From: Myoxocephalus aenaeus
Taxonomy: Eukaryota > Chordata > Actinopteri > Perciformes > Cottidae
Direction of reading: 5' to 3'
Assembly: GCA_038501785.1 (NCBI GenBank)
Contig: JBAMJR010000047.1
Coordinates: forward strand, 5,295,501-5,359,500
DNA: 64,000 bases
The number at the start of each line of letters is the position of its first letter. Position 1 is the first letter of the stretch. This document shows, piece by piece, positions 35,569 to 45,730 of this stretch. Made by a program: the position numbers and the translations under genes. The notes under the pieces were generated by a model. That model searched no databases, had not been told where the DNA came from, and saw only the letters and a program-made list of their open reading frames with translations.

Positions 35569-36726
35569 CACTCAAAGGATTATTAGGAACACCTGTTCAA
35601 TTTCTCATTAATGCAATTATCTAATCAACCAATCACATGGCAGTTGCTTCAATGCCTTTAGGGGTGTGGTCCTGGTCAAGACAATCTCCTGAACTCCAAA
35701 CTGAATGTCAGAATGGGAAAGAAAGGTGATTTAAGCAATTTTGAGCGTGGCATGGTTGTTGGTGCCAGACGGGCCGGTCTGAGTATTTCACAATCTGCTC
35801 AGTTACTGGGATTTTCACGCACAACCATTTCTAGGGTTTACAAAGAATGGTGTGAAAAGGGAAAAACATCCAGTATGCGGCAGTCCTGTGGGCGAAAATG
35901 CCTTGTTGATGCTAGAGGTCAGAGGAGAATGGGCCGACTGATTCAAGCTGATAGAAGAGCAACTTTGACTGAAATAACCACTCGTTACAACCGAGGTATG
36001 CAGCAAAGCATTTGTGAAGCCACAACACGCAAATAGGAAAAAGAGGCTACAATTTGCAAGAGCTCACCAAAATTGGACAGTTGAAGACTGGAAAAATGTT
36101 GCCTGGTCTGATGAGTCTCGATTTCTGTTGAGACATTCAGATGGTAGAGTCAGAATTTGGCGTAAACAGAATGACAACATGGATCCATCATGCCTTGTTA
36201 CCACTGTGCAGGCTGGTGGTGGTGGTGGTGGTGTAATGGTGTGGGGGATGTTTTCTTGGCACACTTTAGGCCCCTTAGTGCCAATTGGGCATCGTTTAAA
36301 TGCCACAGCCTACCTGAGCATTGTTTCTGACCATGTCCATCCCTTTATGGCCACCATGTATCCATCCTCTGATGGCTACTTCCAGCAGGATAATGCACCA
36401 TGTCACAAAGCTTGAATCATTTCAAATTGGTTTCTTGAACATGACAATGAGTTCACTGTACTAAAATGGCCGCCACAGTCACCAGATCTCAACCCAATAG
36501 AGCATCTTTGGGATGTGGTGGAACGGGAGCTTCGTGCCCTGGATGTGCATCCCACAAATCTCCATCAACTGCAAGATGCTATCCTATCAATATGGGCCAA
36601 CATTTCTATAGAATGCTTTCAGCACCTTGTTGAATCAATGCCATGTAGAATTAAGGCAGTTCTGAAGGCGAAAGGGGGTCAAACACAGTATTAGTATGGT
36701 GTTCCTAATAATCCTTTAGGTGAGTG
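35569..36726 (+). mobile_element. Tc1-type DNA transposon, 1,158 bp, non-autonomous
   Basis: Terminal inverted repeats CACTC(ACCT)AAAGGATTATTAGGAACACC match at both ends, except that the left copy lacks the 4 nt ACCT. TA dinucleotides flank both ends (35567-35568 and 36727-36728), the standard Tc1/mariner target duplication. The insertion sits inside a TA repeat within another element. The transposase inside is broken (see 35713-36694). Confidence 0.93.
35713..36694 (+). pseudogene. Tc1-type transposase, broken
   Basis: The first part (35713-36036) encodes an N-terminal paired-type helix-turn-helix region (ERGMVVGARRAGLS, GFSRTTISRVYKEW) and the start of the second DNA-binding part. Sequence then jumps at about 36029 into another frame. 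Several tens of residues that family members carry between the DNA-binding and catalytic parts are missing, so a frame-shifting deletion is likely. The second part (in frame from 36014) holds the catalytic core: WSDESRF with the first Asp, a Gly-rich GGGGGGVMVWG, and QQDNAPCH with the second Asp. A premature TGA lies at 36413-36415, then SPDLNPIEHLW with the Glu, and the natural stop is at 36692. The second Asp and the Glu are separated by 36 codons rather than 34. The product cannot be functional. Confidence 0.9.
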
Positions 36727-36742
36727 TATGTATGTATGTATG

Positions 36743-36791
<49 letters not shown>

Positions 36792-36801
36792 ATATATATA
36801 T
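36727..36801. repeat. (TATG)n(TA)n compound microsatellite
   Basis: Begins at the TA target duplicate of the Tc1 element with TATG repeats and continues as TA repeats. It matches the TA tract (about 35551-35568) on the element's other side, so the transposon probably landed in a TA microsatellite. Confidence 0.93.
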
Positions 36802-37115
36802 TTTAAATGTATTTAAGAGATGTGTTCTAATACCCCTCAGTAATAGTCAGGTAACACAACAACCTTTTATTTATTTGATTATTTTGAGGTTCATTTTATC
36901 TTTTTTTTTTATTGAAATCGAGCGGTGCACTGACAAAGAAACGGCCCAGAGGCCCACACCAAAAATATTAAAACATACAATATTTTCATGGATAAGGAAG
37001 CCTAACAAGGTAACCAAGAGATGAGACACAAATTGGATGATAGATAATTGTTTTTAGTGTATTTTACAGCTGATTTAAGACACGGGTCAAAACCGACCCG
37101 TTAACACGAGATGGT

Positions 37116-40100
37116 AACAGAAAGCTAACACGAGGAATGTTAAACATACTGTAGTCTTTGCGGGCCAACGACTCTGTTTGAGTAAAAGTATGGATGCTGA
37201 CACATCCGCGCTACCGGCATGGAAAACTCTGTTTGGTCATGTTGAATCGTAGCCAGCCAATCGAAGTAGATGCGAGGGGGGCCTTCTTAAAATAAACTTT
37301 TTTTACACACGTAGCAAACGACAGGACAGAAATTAGTTCTGCAAAGGCAGAAGATGTTGCGACCTTGAAAAATAAAACAGATTCTAGTCTGGCATTTCCA
37401 CTAATTTACGTCGTCGTAATCCATTTGCCATCTGCCGTGCTGTAATATCACGAACTGATGCGTCGATTGGATTTGTGGGTCTGGTCAAAAGGAGCATCCT
37501 CTATAATCAGAGAGTGACGGGGAACACAGCAGTGCATTCTGGTCAACTCATCTGATGTGTTTGTCTTTCTAGAAAAGCCGAACTTACCCTCATAAGCATG
37601 ATTAGACACCTGATCATTATTCCCATGCAATGAGGAACATGATCCTCTGCAGCTGGTTACTGAATGGACTTATTCATTCCTACCAGCATTATCCCGTCAT
37701 TCATCATCTTTGCAATGTCAGCGATGGAAATAAACTGTAATGCATGCATTCCGCCGCATTCCAGTACTTGCATGTAATCCTTTTATGCAGGAAGAGTGCT
37801 AGCAAAATGAAGCCTTGTACAAGCCATGCTAAAATTGGCACAGGGATGTTTCTAGTTTGTTGCTGCACCCTGGATGGAACAAAGAACAGCAGAACTGTTG
37901 GAAATGCAAATACGGAAACAACTTCAAGCTCGGGATTCCAAGATTCCTCATCCCTGGATGAACAGTAATGCTAAAAATAAATGCAAAAAGACAAAAATAC
38001 ACATTTCCATGGTTCAGTTGCATTTCAACAACAAGCAAGAACATGTGAACACCATTGCATGATGAGGATGGTGATATTCTTTAGTGTTCGTCTTGTCAAA
38101 AAAAGATCTATCAAGAATTTGACTTTGAAGCAAAAGTCATTCATCCCTAGAGCGCCGTTGTTGTCCAACAGCTATTAAAAACACATCAGGGCGCCACGCT
38201 CTTGCACCGGGTGACATGCTCTTTCATTGCCATGAACATGGACACGTTTGGTTTGAGCTGATCCCACGCACACCCCTTCACTGAAGCGCATGACGATGAC
38301 ATCGCAGCTCAAAATAGGCCTCATCAAATGGACTGTTTTCTCCCGTTTGCTGAGAACTGACTGTGCCCCTGTGCATTAAGGAATTACTTAACCTTTCTTG
38401 AAAATGAAAATTGTATTTGTGACCCGTTATTAAGATTTAGATCTCGGATCAAAAATAAAAAAAATCAATGGGCTTGAGGCGGAGTGCTGCAGTGAGGGTC
38501 GGAAAAGTCAGGCAGTATTAAGAGATTAAATAATGTGTTGTTGATTGTGGTCTTTTGATTGGTTCTGTCATGAAGAAAGAAGAAGAAAAAACAATATGAT
38601 GATGAATTGACGCAGCCAGGTATTAATTAGGCTGAACAGCAATCCTTCAGCTGGCTAACGTATCACCGCTATCAACTTGGAAGATAATGACAGGTATAGG
38701 TTGCTAACCGGAAACAAAACAAATCGGCTTGGCAATCTTACCATCTACGAGAGAAAAATGGAGAGAGGTTGTCAAGGTATTTCTTTCAACTGGGCAAGTT
38801 TGAGTCATTCTTTCTTGTTTGCTAGAATTGGCCCTTTTTTTTTTTCTTGCTGTCCAGAGACAAAAGACAAGCCTTCGCACCTCATGGCACGTGGAAACAT
38901 CCGCGTTAAATGCTATTTTAGAATTTATTTGACAAAGGAGTTTTCATAATCCATTTACCACATTTCTCTTTAAAAAAAAAAAAAAAAAAAAAAAGAATTG
39001 TGAAGGAATCCAGACTGTAACTCTGCTCCTATACTCTCACGGTATAATGCAAAAACAATTATAAAGGGAATGTTCTCAAAAACACAATGGAAAGGTCAGT
39101 GTAAATTGATGGAAAATACTTTTTTCATTTTTTAATTGCATTGCAATTTGTGGCTAATGGATTATTTATTATTTCATCAATGTCATTTTTCAGATGATTA
39201 GGAAGAAAACAACATTCTGCCATATGTTGTTTATACTTTTTGAAAGATCACTGCAAGCCTTTTATGTTTGCAGTGAAAGCCCATACTGACAGTCTGGGTT
39301 CAAAGTTGAAAAACAGACACAGTTACCGGGCAGGGAGCTTAATTATGCCAGTCACAAATGTAATTTCTCGTTGTGTTTATTTACTCTGAGGCTGGTCAAC
39401 ATTTGATTAGAGCTGGTGTAGATCGGGTTCCAGAGGTTGCATCTCCACAAAATCAAATAGACGCGGAGCAAAACGCAACTTGACCTGCTTTCAAATCCAG
39501 CTCCTGAGAAAACGGGCCTGAAAGGATTCTGCAGAAATTGGTTTCCCCAATGGTTGAATGAGTTTCCATACATTTCACTTTGCAATATAAAATGGGCCTT
39601 CTGCTGTCTGAGATTTTAAGAACTTCCTCAAAGTATCTTTCAAGTGGGAAGTCCACTGCAACCTACACTATATGTTGTTGTTTTTTTATTTTCCTGCGAG
39701 GGTTGAACAAATTATGGTAAAATGGTGTATTATTGGGCTAGCTAGCCTCGGAGTGGGGTGGTTAGATAATTTAAGATTTATATTTTTAGTGCAGTTCTGC
39801 TGCAACTTTAATAAGGTTCAGGAGTGAGCAGGAAAACAACTCCTCAATTAAAGGTACAACAATTTGTGCAATTGACAGAGGCAACCCTGATGAAGTATTA
39901 TAGTTGTTCATTTGTAACACCATTTTTAAAATAGCCCTTTCCATAGTGCTATACACAATTGCAGCATTTTATGAGCATCCAACTGACCACCATTTGAGCG
40001 CTCTGTGTAAATGTTGCAGTTTTTTTTGGTATCTGAACAACAGGAATCTTACGGTTCCAGTTAAAGTGGAGTTTCGGGGGCTGCTGTTTGGTGACATAAT

Positions 40101-41789
40101 CAAGCAAAAGGACTTAAGATTAAGTTATTGATGATCACAACAACCAGCATGTATTGGGGTTAGACAAGACAAATAACTGCTCTGATTGGTCAAAAGGTAC
40201 TTACTCATTATCAATGTCTATGATTGTTGTTCTCTGTCTTTTTTAAAAGCTAGTGTATATATTGTTAACTCTGACTCATCCCGTAAACCACTTCCATCCA
40301 TTCCGTATTGATCTCTTGCTTCTGTCACCACTGATTAACAGCAGTCTCTAAGTGAAACCACCTTAAAAGCACAAGGTACAGCCACCACAGCTTCTTTATT
40401 TAATTCCTCCACAGGGGTGGGCTCCGCGGGTACCTTAACGCAATCAACCGTGTTGCTTCTGCTGCACACAAGAACCTTGGCCACAAGATAATCCCTTTCT
40501 TGTGTGATTTTCGGGCTGTCAGTGTAGTGATGGCAATTACAGGCCCTAGGGTGCCAAGCAGGTGGCCTTTGAGTTTTAAATCAGTCAGGCGGTCTATAGG
40601 GTCCATTTAACCTGGCTTACCTTTTTGTTGAATGCACTATAAGAACAAACAAAACAAAAAACAACAACCTCCGTATGTGTGCATGACTGTATATAATGTG
40701 TTCCCACTGTGACGCTCAACCACATTCCAATAGACCTTTCTCGACTCTACTGTAAGTCACCTTTCTCACTGTCCTGTTAAATATACTTTCGCAATGTTCC
40801 CCATCTCCAGTTTGGGAATTAAATAGATGCACACATACTGAATTTGTCTAACTAGTGCAGTACGCGCCTATATAATGACTTGTTAAAGTGAATTTTTCTG
40901 CAATTTCGCAGCTAATTGATGCAAACGAAAGCAAGTGGAATTTATTGGAAGACCAGTGGAGAGAAAATCTAATCACCTCCTTATGGAAAATAACTTCAAC
41001 ATCTTTAAGGGATTGCTCACGTAAAATGGTTACTGGCAGAGAGATTTGACTTCATTGTTCTGCAGCTATTCTGTGCACAGCTATTCATACGCAGTGTGGA
41101 TTTAGCTTATCTAGTGAAATGAGGCAGAACGCTGTTCAGTCACCTGCTAATTTTGTGTGCGTCATCCTCGTCTTCGAACTAAACTGAATGTTTAAGCTGT
41201 TACACACTGGAGTGTTGGATGGCATCTTAAACAATGTTTTCTCTTCCCCTCCAGTTCCATATTTTGTTCAACATTTCCCACAGTACAGTATATCAGCCTC
41301 AGATGACCTTTAGCAAACTTCTGTGCCGCGAGCTCAACTTCCCTTGTTTTGAAGTCTGCTCAAGTAGAACTGCATAATCAAATGAAATGAGGGTGGATCT
41401 CAATATTTATCTTTTTAAAGCGTATTATCTTACAAGCGGCGAACGCTCTCGCAGACATGCTTAGTTATATTCCTGCCTCTATTTTTGGAGAAACATTTCA
41501 AAATAATTGGGCAACAGCAAACCGAAAGGTCAGGTAAACTCAGGAAATATTTAACTACGAGAGTCATTTCCTCCTTTCCTCTTTTCTGTTCAGACTCATC
41601 CTTTTGTTGTTGTCCCGAGTATTGCATATATTAGTTGCTTATTATATACAAATGAAGTATTGAAATCACAACACTTGCCTACATAGCTGCATTTGCACAT
41701 AAGATTCAAGATAATCCCTTTTTTTGTTTATTAGTTTCTGACCAGACGGCAATCTCTGGTTCTGACGAGCCAAAGCAGAAGCACTATTA
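37116..41789. other. Unique sequence, no gene seen
   Basis: No exon, RNA gene or repeat family recognised. An A23 run lies at 38972-38994 without an obvious retroposed gene upstream. Open frames here are short and without motifs. Confidence 0.5.
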
Positions 41790-42232
41790 ACCTTCATTCT
41801 TTCCAGTGACCACAAGAGGGCGACTCCTCTGGTTGCAAAAAAAAAAAAGATTGTTTAAAAATCTACGAGAAAATTACCCTACTTCTTGATTTATTCCTCA
41901 GTAAAAAGCTCCCACAGCGTTGTCATGAAATGTAATAGTAACATTGTGACCCATTGCAAATGTCTTATTCAGGGTTTGGTACCTAGCCCCACACTCTTGT
42001 GTCACTTCTGGTTGCAAAAAAGCAAGATGGTGACGGCCAAAAAGCAAGATGGCGACGGCCAAATAGCAAGATTTCGACGGCAAAAAAGCAAGATGTTGAC
42101 GGCCAATAACCAAGACGGCAACGTTCAAAATGCAAAACTTGAGGCTTCAAAAAAAAGAGCAGTCCAGAAATCAATGGCTGATATCACAGTGACGAAGCCC
42201 ACTTCTTATATGCAGTCAAAGGGGCACAACTC
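41790..42232 (+). mobile_element. Dispersed teleost repeat (GAGGGCGACTCCTCTGGTTGC type)
   Basis: Contains AGAGGGCGACTCCTCTGGTTGC near the left, TACGAGAAAATTACCCTACTTC, then CACTTCTGGTTGCAAAAAAG, and ends in a segment with GCAGTCCAGAAATCAATGG and CCACTTCTTATATGCAGTC. I recognise this order as a very common interspersed repeat in fish introns and intergenic DNA. Class (SINE-like or non-autonomous DNA element) is not settled by the sequence. The middle carries the 22-bp tandem array at 42022-42142. Confidence 0.6.
42022..42142. repeat. 22-bp tandem array, five copies
   Basis: Five head-to-tail copies of GCAAGATGGYGACGGCCAAAWA, the later ones more diverged (GCAAGATTTCGACGG, GCAAGATGTTGACGG, CCAAGACGGCAACG). 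Each unit carries an AAGATGGCGAC-like word. The array lies inside the dispersed repeat and appears to be a local amplification. Confidence 0.85.
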
Positions 42233-44299
42233 CAGATAGTTATCAACTAAACAGCATGCAGTCAAATACATGGCAGCCACCCGTCTCAGCAAGGTATGCT
42301 GGCATGATGCATCCATTAATTGCCATTCCCCATCGCATCTCATGCTACACGCTCATTGCTATGCCCTCACCGTCCGGGAAGCGGCGGCGGCACACAACAC
42401 AGTTCCCCGCCGCCTGACCCGGGCAGCGGCGAATCACTCTGACATGTTGTTACGGTATCGCTGGGTAAACATCACTTGTCTTGAACCTTCAGGCTGCAGG
42501 TCTTTGGAATACATGGCGATGCGGTGACACAGCGCTCCAGTCCCATTAACCTCTGTCTACAAATATGGCTGTGGCAGTGGTGAAGGGGGGTGGAGGTGTG
42601 GGGCGGGCGCTGCTTTGCATTTGCAGCACAGGTTGGGCGAGTTTGAGGTAGATTGGGCATGATGAATGTTAATCGATGATACAGTATGTCCCGAACTGCA
42701 TAATGAGCTTGTCTCTCAAGTCTTCCACACCTCTGCAAATAGAGTTTGGCTTCTGCCCGTCGTTCCGTATTCAAGTGTGTGTGCGCGCCATTAAATCTGC
42801 ACTCTAATAGCTGAAGGAATCTCAGCACGCTCATGTTGTTCTGAATGCTTTTGTCATAAATTCTGGAATCCTACCTTGAAACACTGTCAAGTGCATGTGC
42901 CAGAGAGAGAGAAAAATATATACTTTTGCTGTTTCATTGGTCCCAGTTTGATTGTCATGCCATTCGACATGCTATTGTATTTGATAGGTTTTTTTTCACC
43001 TGGCTGTCAAACAAAACAAGCAATCAATGTCAACAGTCTGCTCCGTCTTCACATTATTTTTATGTTCTTGTCGTGCAGTTGCTGTTGTCTTTGTACCCGC
43101 TGTAAATTGGACCCAACCATCAAACTGGAAGGCTGAAAGTTTGACAAGCGGCAAAACCTTTACAATCAGACATTATTTCCTCAGATTGTCTTTTTATTAT
43201 TTCACAGATTTTATTTGATTATTTCACTGATCACCCATTCATGTAACGTACAGTCAAACTCACACTTTACTTGATGAACAGACGCTAGCTAGACGCCGAC
43301 GTGTGCCGATAAGTCCCCGATGACAGTTCCTTGATTTTTATATTTTGTTTGTGATGGTAATTCCTTTCGCTTATTTTTTTGTGGTTTTTTCATTAAGCTT
43401 CAAAAACAGTAGAAACATACGGAGCTTATTGATTTATTAATTTTTTCTTCGTGGAAGTGTGCATGCGTACTGAACACATCTTTGGGGCAACATTGGTAGT
43501 GTGGCCACAGTATTTTGGGGCAGTTTTGGAAGGTGATGACAAAAAATATGTTTCCATCAAGACGAGAAAATGCTCTTCGGGGTCATTTTGAACAGATTAC
43601 AAATGAACTAATTGGCATTTTACATCATACAATTATATTCATCAAAATTGGAGCAGTGTCTGGTAAAATATAAGTCTTTTAAAATAAGAAAATCATGGAT
43701 CATATCGTAATACCACAAACACTCCAATAAAAAGATAATGCAGTCTATTCAACAAAAGCCGGGTGTCATCTTTGGAACAAGAGAGTGGATGAAATAGACA
43801 CGGTGATGAAACAGTGTGAAATATGTGAGCACCCCACTGGCTACGTTGCAAAGGCCATGTTTCTCCCCTGAGTACGCCATACTTGGTGAAGTGACTTGTC
43901 CGTAAATGGGATTTGACGTGTCCTAATAAGGCACAACAGACAATGTGTGAAATATGGTCATATAATCGAGACCTGGGTCAAATAATGAGGGGATGTCTCA
44001 TTTCCTCCCATTAGGGGAGCCTGGAGCCAAGGTATAAGGGCCTGTGACTGACAGGAGCCCACGGAAAATGTATTAGAGCATGAGGTTGTTATTGAAAAAC
44101 ATATTTGATTCACAATGTACTATAAAACAGTTTCTTTCTCTTGTACAGTCTTTGGCAAAAAGTTACTCCCAAGCATTGTGGTTATGTCATTACAAATGGC
44201 ATTTTATGACATAATGTATTATTAGTATTAAAACCTGCCATTGATTGTATTTTCTTTTTTCATATAATTCTAGAGATGATATTGACAATGTATTTTAAG
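42233..44299. other. Unique sequence, no gene seen
   Basis: No coding or repeat family evidence. A CpG-rich patch at 42370-42440 includes GGAAGCGGCGGCGG. Confidence 0.5.
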
Positions 44300-44517
44300 T
44301 AGGGCTGGGCAAAGTTGAAAAAATTTAACTGATTAATCGCATTATGCGCCAAATTCAATAATGAAGTAAAAACTAGTGTATTGTGCGCTTTTATTTTAAA
44401 GTAATGTTATCAGAACAATATAACAGGCCCTCTGGAGCAACAGCAAGTTAACAACAGTATATCAATCAAAAATATATGCTAGGGAAGAAAAAAAAGATCT
44501 ATTTTATTTTTGTAATG

Positions 44518-44559
<42 letters not shown>

Positions 44560-45395
44560 AAACTGGTCATTCAATTAAATATTGGATTTATTTTCAGATG
44601 TTATAGACTTTTTTTATTCTAATGTAAAACAGCTTAATATCATGCTGAAGAAGAAACTTTTGTTTTTTATCAGGGAACAACATAAACAGTCTGTTCAGTA
44701 GTAAGGGTCCCTGTGAGGGACAAGCCACTCCTTCTTTTGTCATGTTCAGTTTGTTGCTTACCTTAAAGATGTATGTTAAAGACCAGCAATTGATCAACTT
44801 TATACAAAAGCAATCAGTGCTTTTGATCTTGTTCAGTTCAGTTTTTCTTACTCAGTGAGAAAAGTCCAGTCTGTGTTGGCTTGAACAAGTGCACTGAAGT
44901 CTGGTTGAATGAGGTGGAGATGGACAGCTGACAGGTATCTCAGCGGCGGCTTTGCGCATGCGCGATTAATGTTCACTCTGGATGAGCGCTCTGTGAGGCG
45001 GAGCGGCTCGCGGCAGCACCCGCTGCTCGCTGAGGACAGAAACTGCAGAACAAGACGTGCTTTCCCGTCAGTCTGTTGGCAACAAGCCGGTCGCTGTGGA
45101 AGCGCGCGCGTGCACATACGTAAATCGCCTTCAGAGTAAAAGCAGTGCCGTTGTATTGCATTCATGGCGTGCATCTTATTTATTTCTTTTTCTTTTTTGA
45201 TTGACCTCACGCGGGCCGGACTGGGAGAGTTGTAAGATGCCCAGGTCTGAACTGCGCCGTCTGGGAGAGATTTTAAAGTGCAGCACCTGTGTGCGGCGGC
45301 ATTAAGCCCCTCCCAATGCAAAAAAAAACTAGTTAACCCACGGTCAAATAATTAACGCCGTTAATAGTTTGCTGCGTTAACGCGTTTTTAACTCA
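44300..45395 (+). mobile_element. hAT-type non-autonomous element, ~1.1 kb
   Basis: Starts TAGGGCTGGGCAAAGTTG followed by TTAACTGATTAATCGCATTA. Near the right end is the reverse-complement style sequence AATTAACGCCGTTAATAG and GCGTTAACGCG. The final GCCCAGCCCTA expected of an intact right end is missing or decayed. The interior has a (TA)n tract (44520-44553) and a GC-rich part (44940-45140) with a 157-aa minus-strand open frame that shows no domain and is not called as a gene. Confidence 0.6.
44520..44553. repeat. (TA)17 microsatellite
   Basis: Pure TA run within the hAT-type element. Confidence 0.95.
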
Positions 45396-45542
45396 TAGAG
45401 GGTATATATCATGTCTGCACAGTACAAGTTATCACAGCTCCCCATCGTGACATTTCATGCAGGAAGTATTGAACTATAAGGCTTATTTAAAGCTTCAGAT
45501 GGACTGGGTTCTCGTGGTGTGGTTACAGCAGTGGTGCTGGGT

Positions 45543-45600
45543 TGGTGTGGCCCAATGTGTTCTCCTTTCAGGGGGCCCACAATCCCTGGCGCCGGCCCTG
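45543..45600 (-). mobile_element. DNA-transposon terminus remnant
   Basis: On the minus strand it reads CAGGGCCGGCGCCAGGGATT then GTGGGCCCCC, resembling the CAGGGCCGGC-type ends of fish DNA transposons. No partner end is visible. Low confidence. Confidence 0.3.
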
Positions 45601-45730
45601 CCTGTCGCTGCCAAAGCTTGTGGTGATGTTTCTTTGGATCAAGGCTCGTATTCTTAATGCCTTTTATGTCTTATGTAAAGCACATTGAATCACCTCGTTG
45701 TTGAAAGACAAATACAGTTGCCTTGCCTTC
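45601..45730 (+). mobile_element. LINE or SINE 3' tail fragment
   Basis: GTAAAGCACATTGAATCACC, TTGTTGAAAGACAAATACAG and a terminal TTGCCTTGCCTT repeat are the classic 3' end of a fish non-LTR retroelement (AAAGCACTTTGA-type 3' UTR plus a short tandem tail). The upstream body is too diverged or too short to classify. Confidence 0.6.

Larger units (their letters stand above)
35137..37115. mobile_element. Outer DNA element with GTCGGTTTTGACC-type ends, host of nested insertions
   Basis: The left end CTTGTGTTAGAGTCGG and the reverse complement of the right end CTCGTGTTAACGGGTCGG align. Both continue into ACCCGT and TTAAAT words, so they act as diverged terminal inverted repeats. ATTTCAACCA (35243-35252) and TGGTTGAAAT (35295-35304) form an inner inverted repeat. 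The interior is interrupted by the small element at 35309-35529 and the Tc1 element at 35569-36726. A second GCTAACACGAGG at 37123-37134 means the true right end could be about 20-30 bp further on. Superfamily uncertain, perhaps piggyBac-like. Confidence 0.5.

Noticed and set aside
38972..38994. Processed pseudogene suggested by a poly(A) tract
   Set aside because: No gene-like sequence or polyadenylation signal lies directly upstream; the same holds for A23 at 58687-58709.
44848..45321. 157-aa minus-strand open frame
   Set aside because: Lies entirely within a hAT-type non-autonomous element, has no recognisable domain, and the opposite strand is partly open too.
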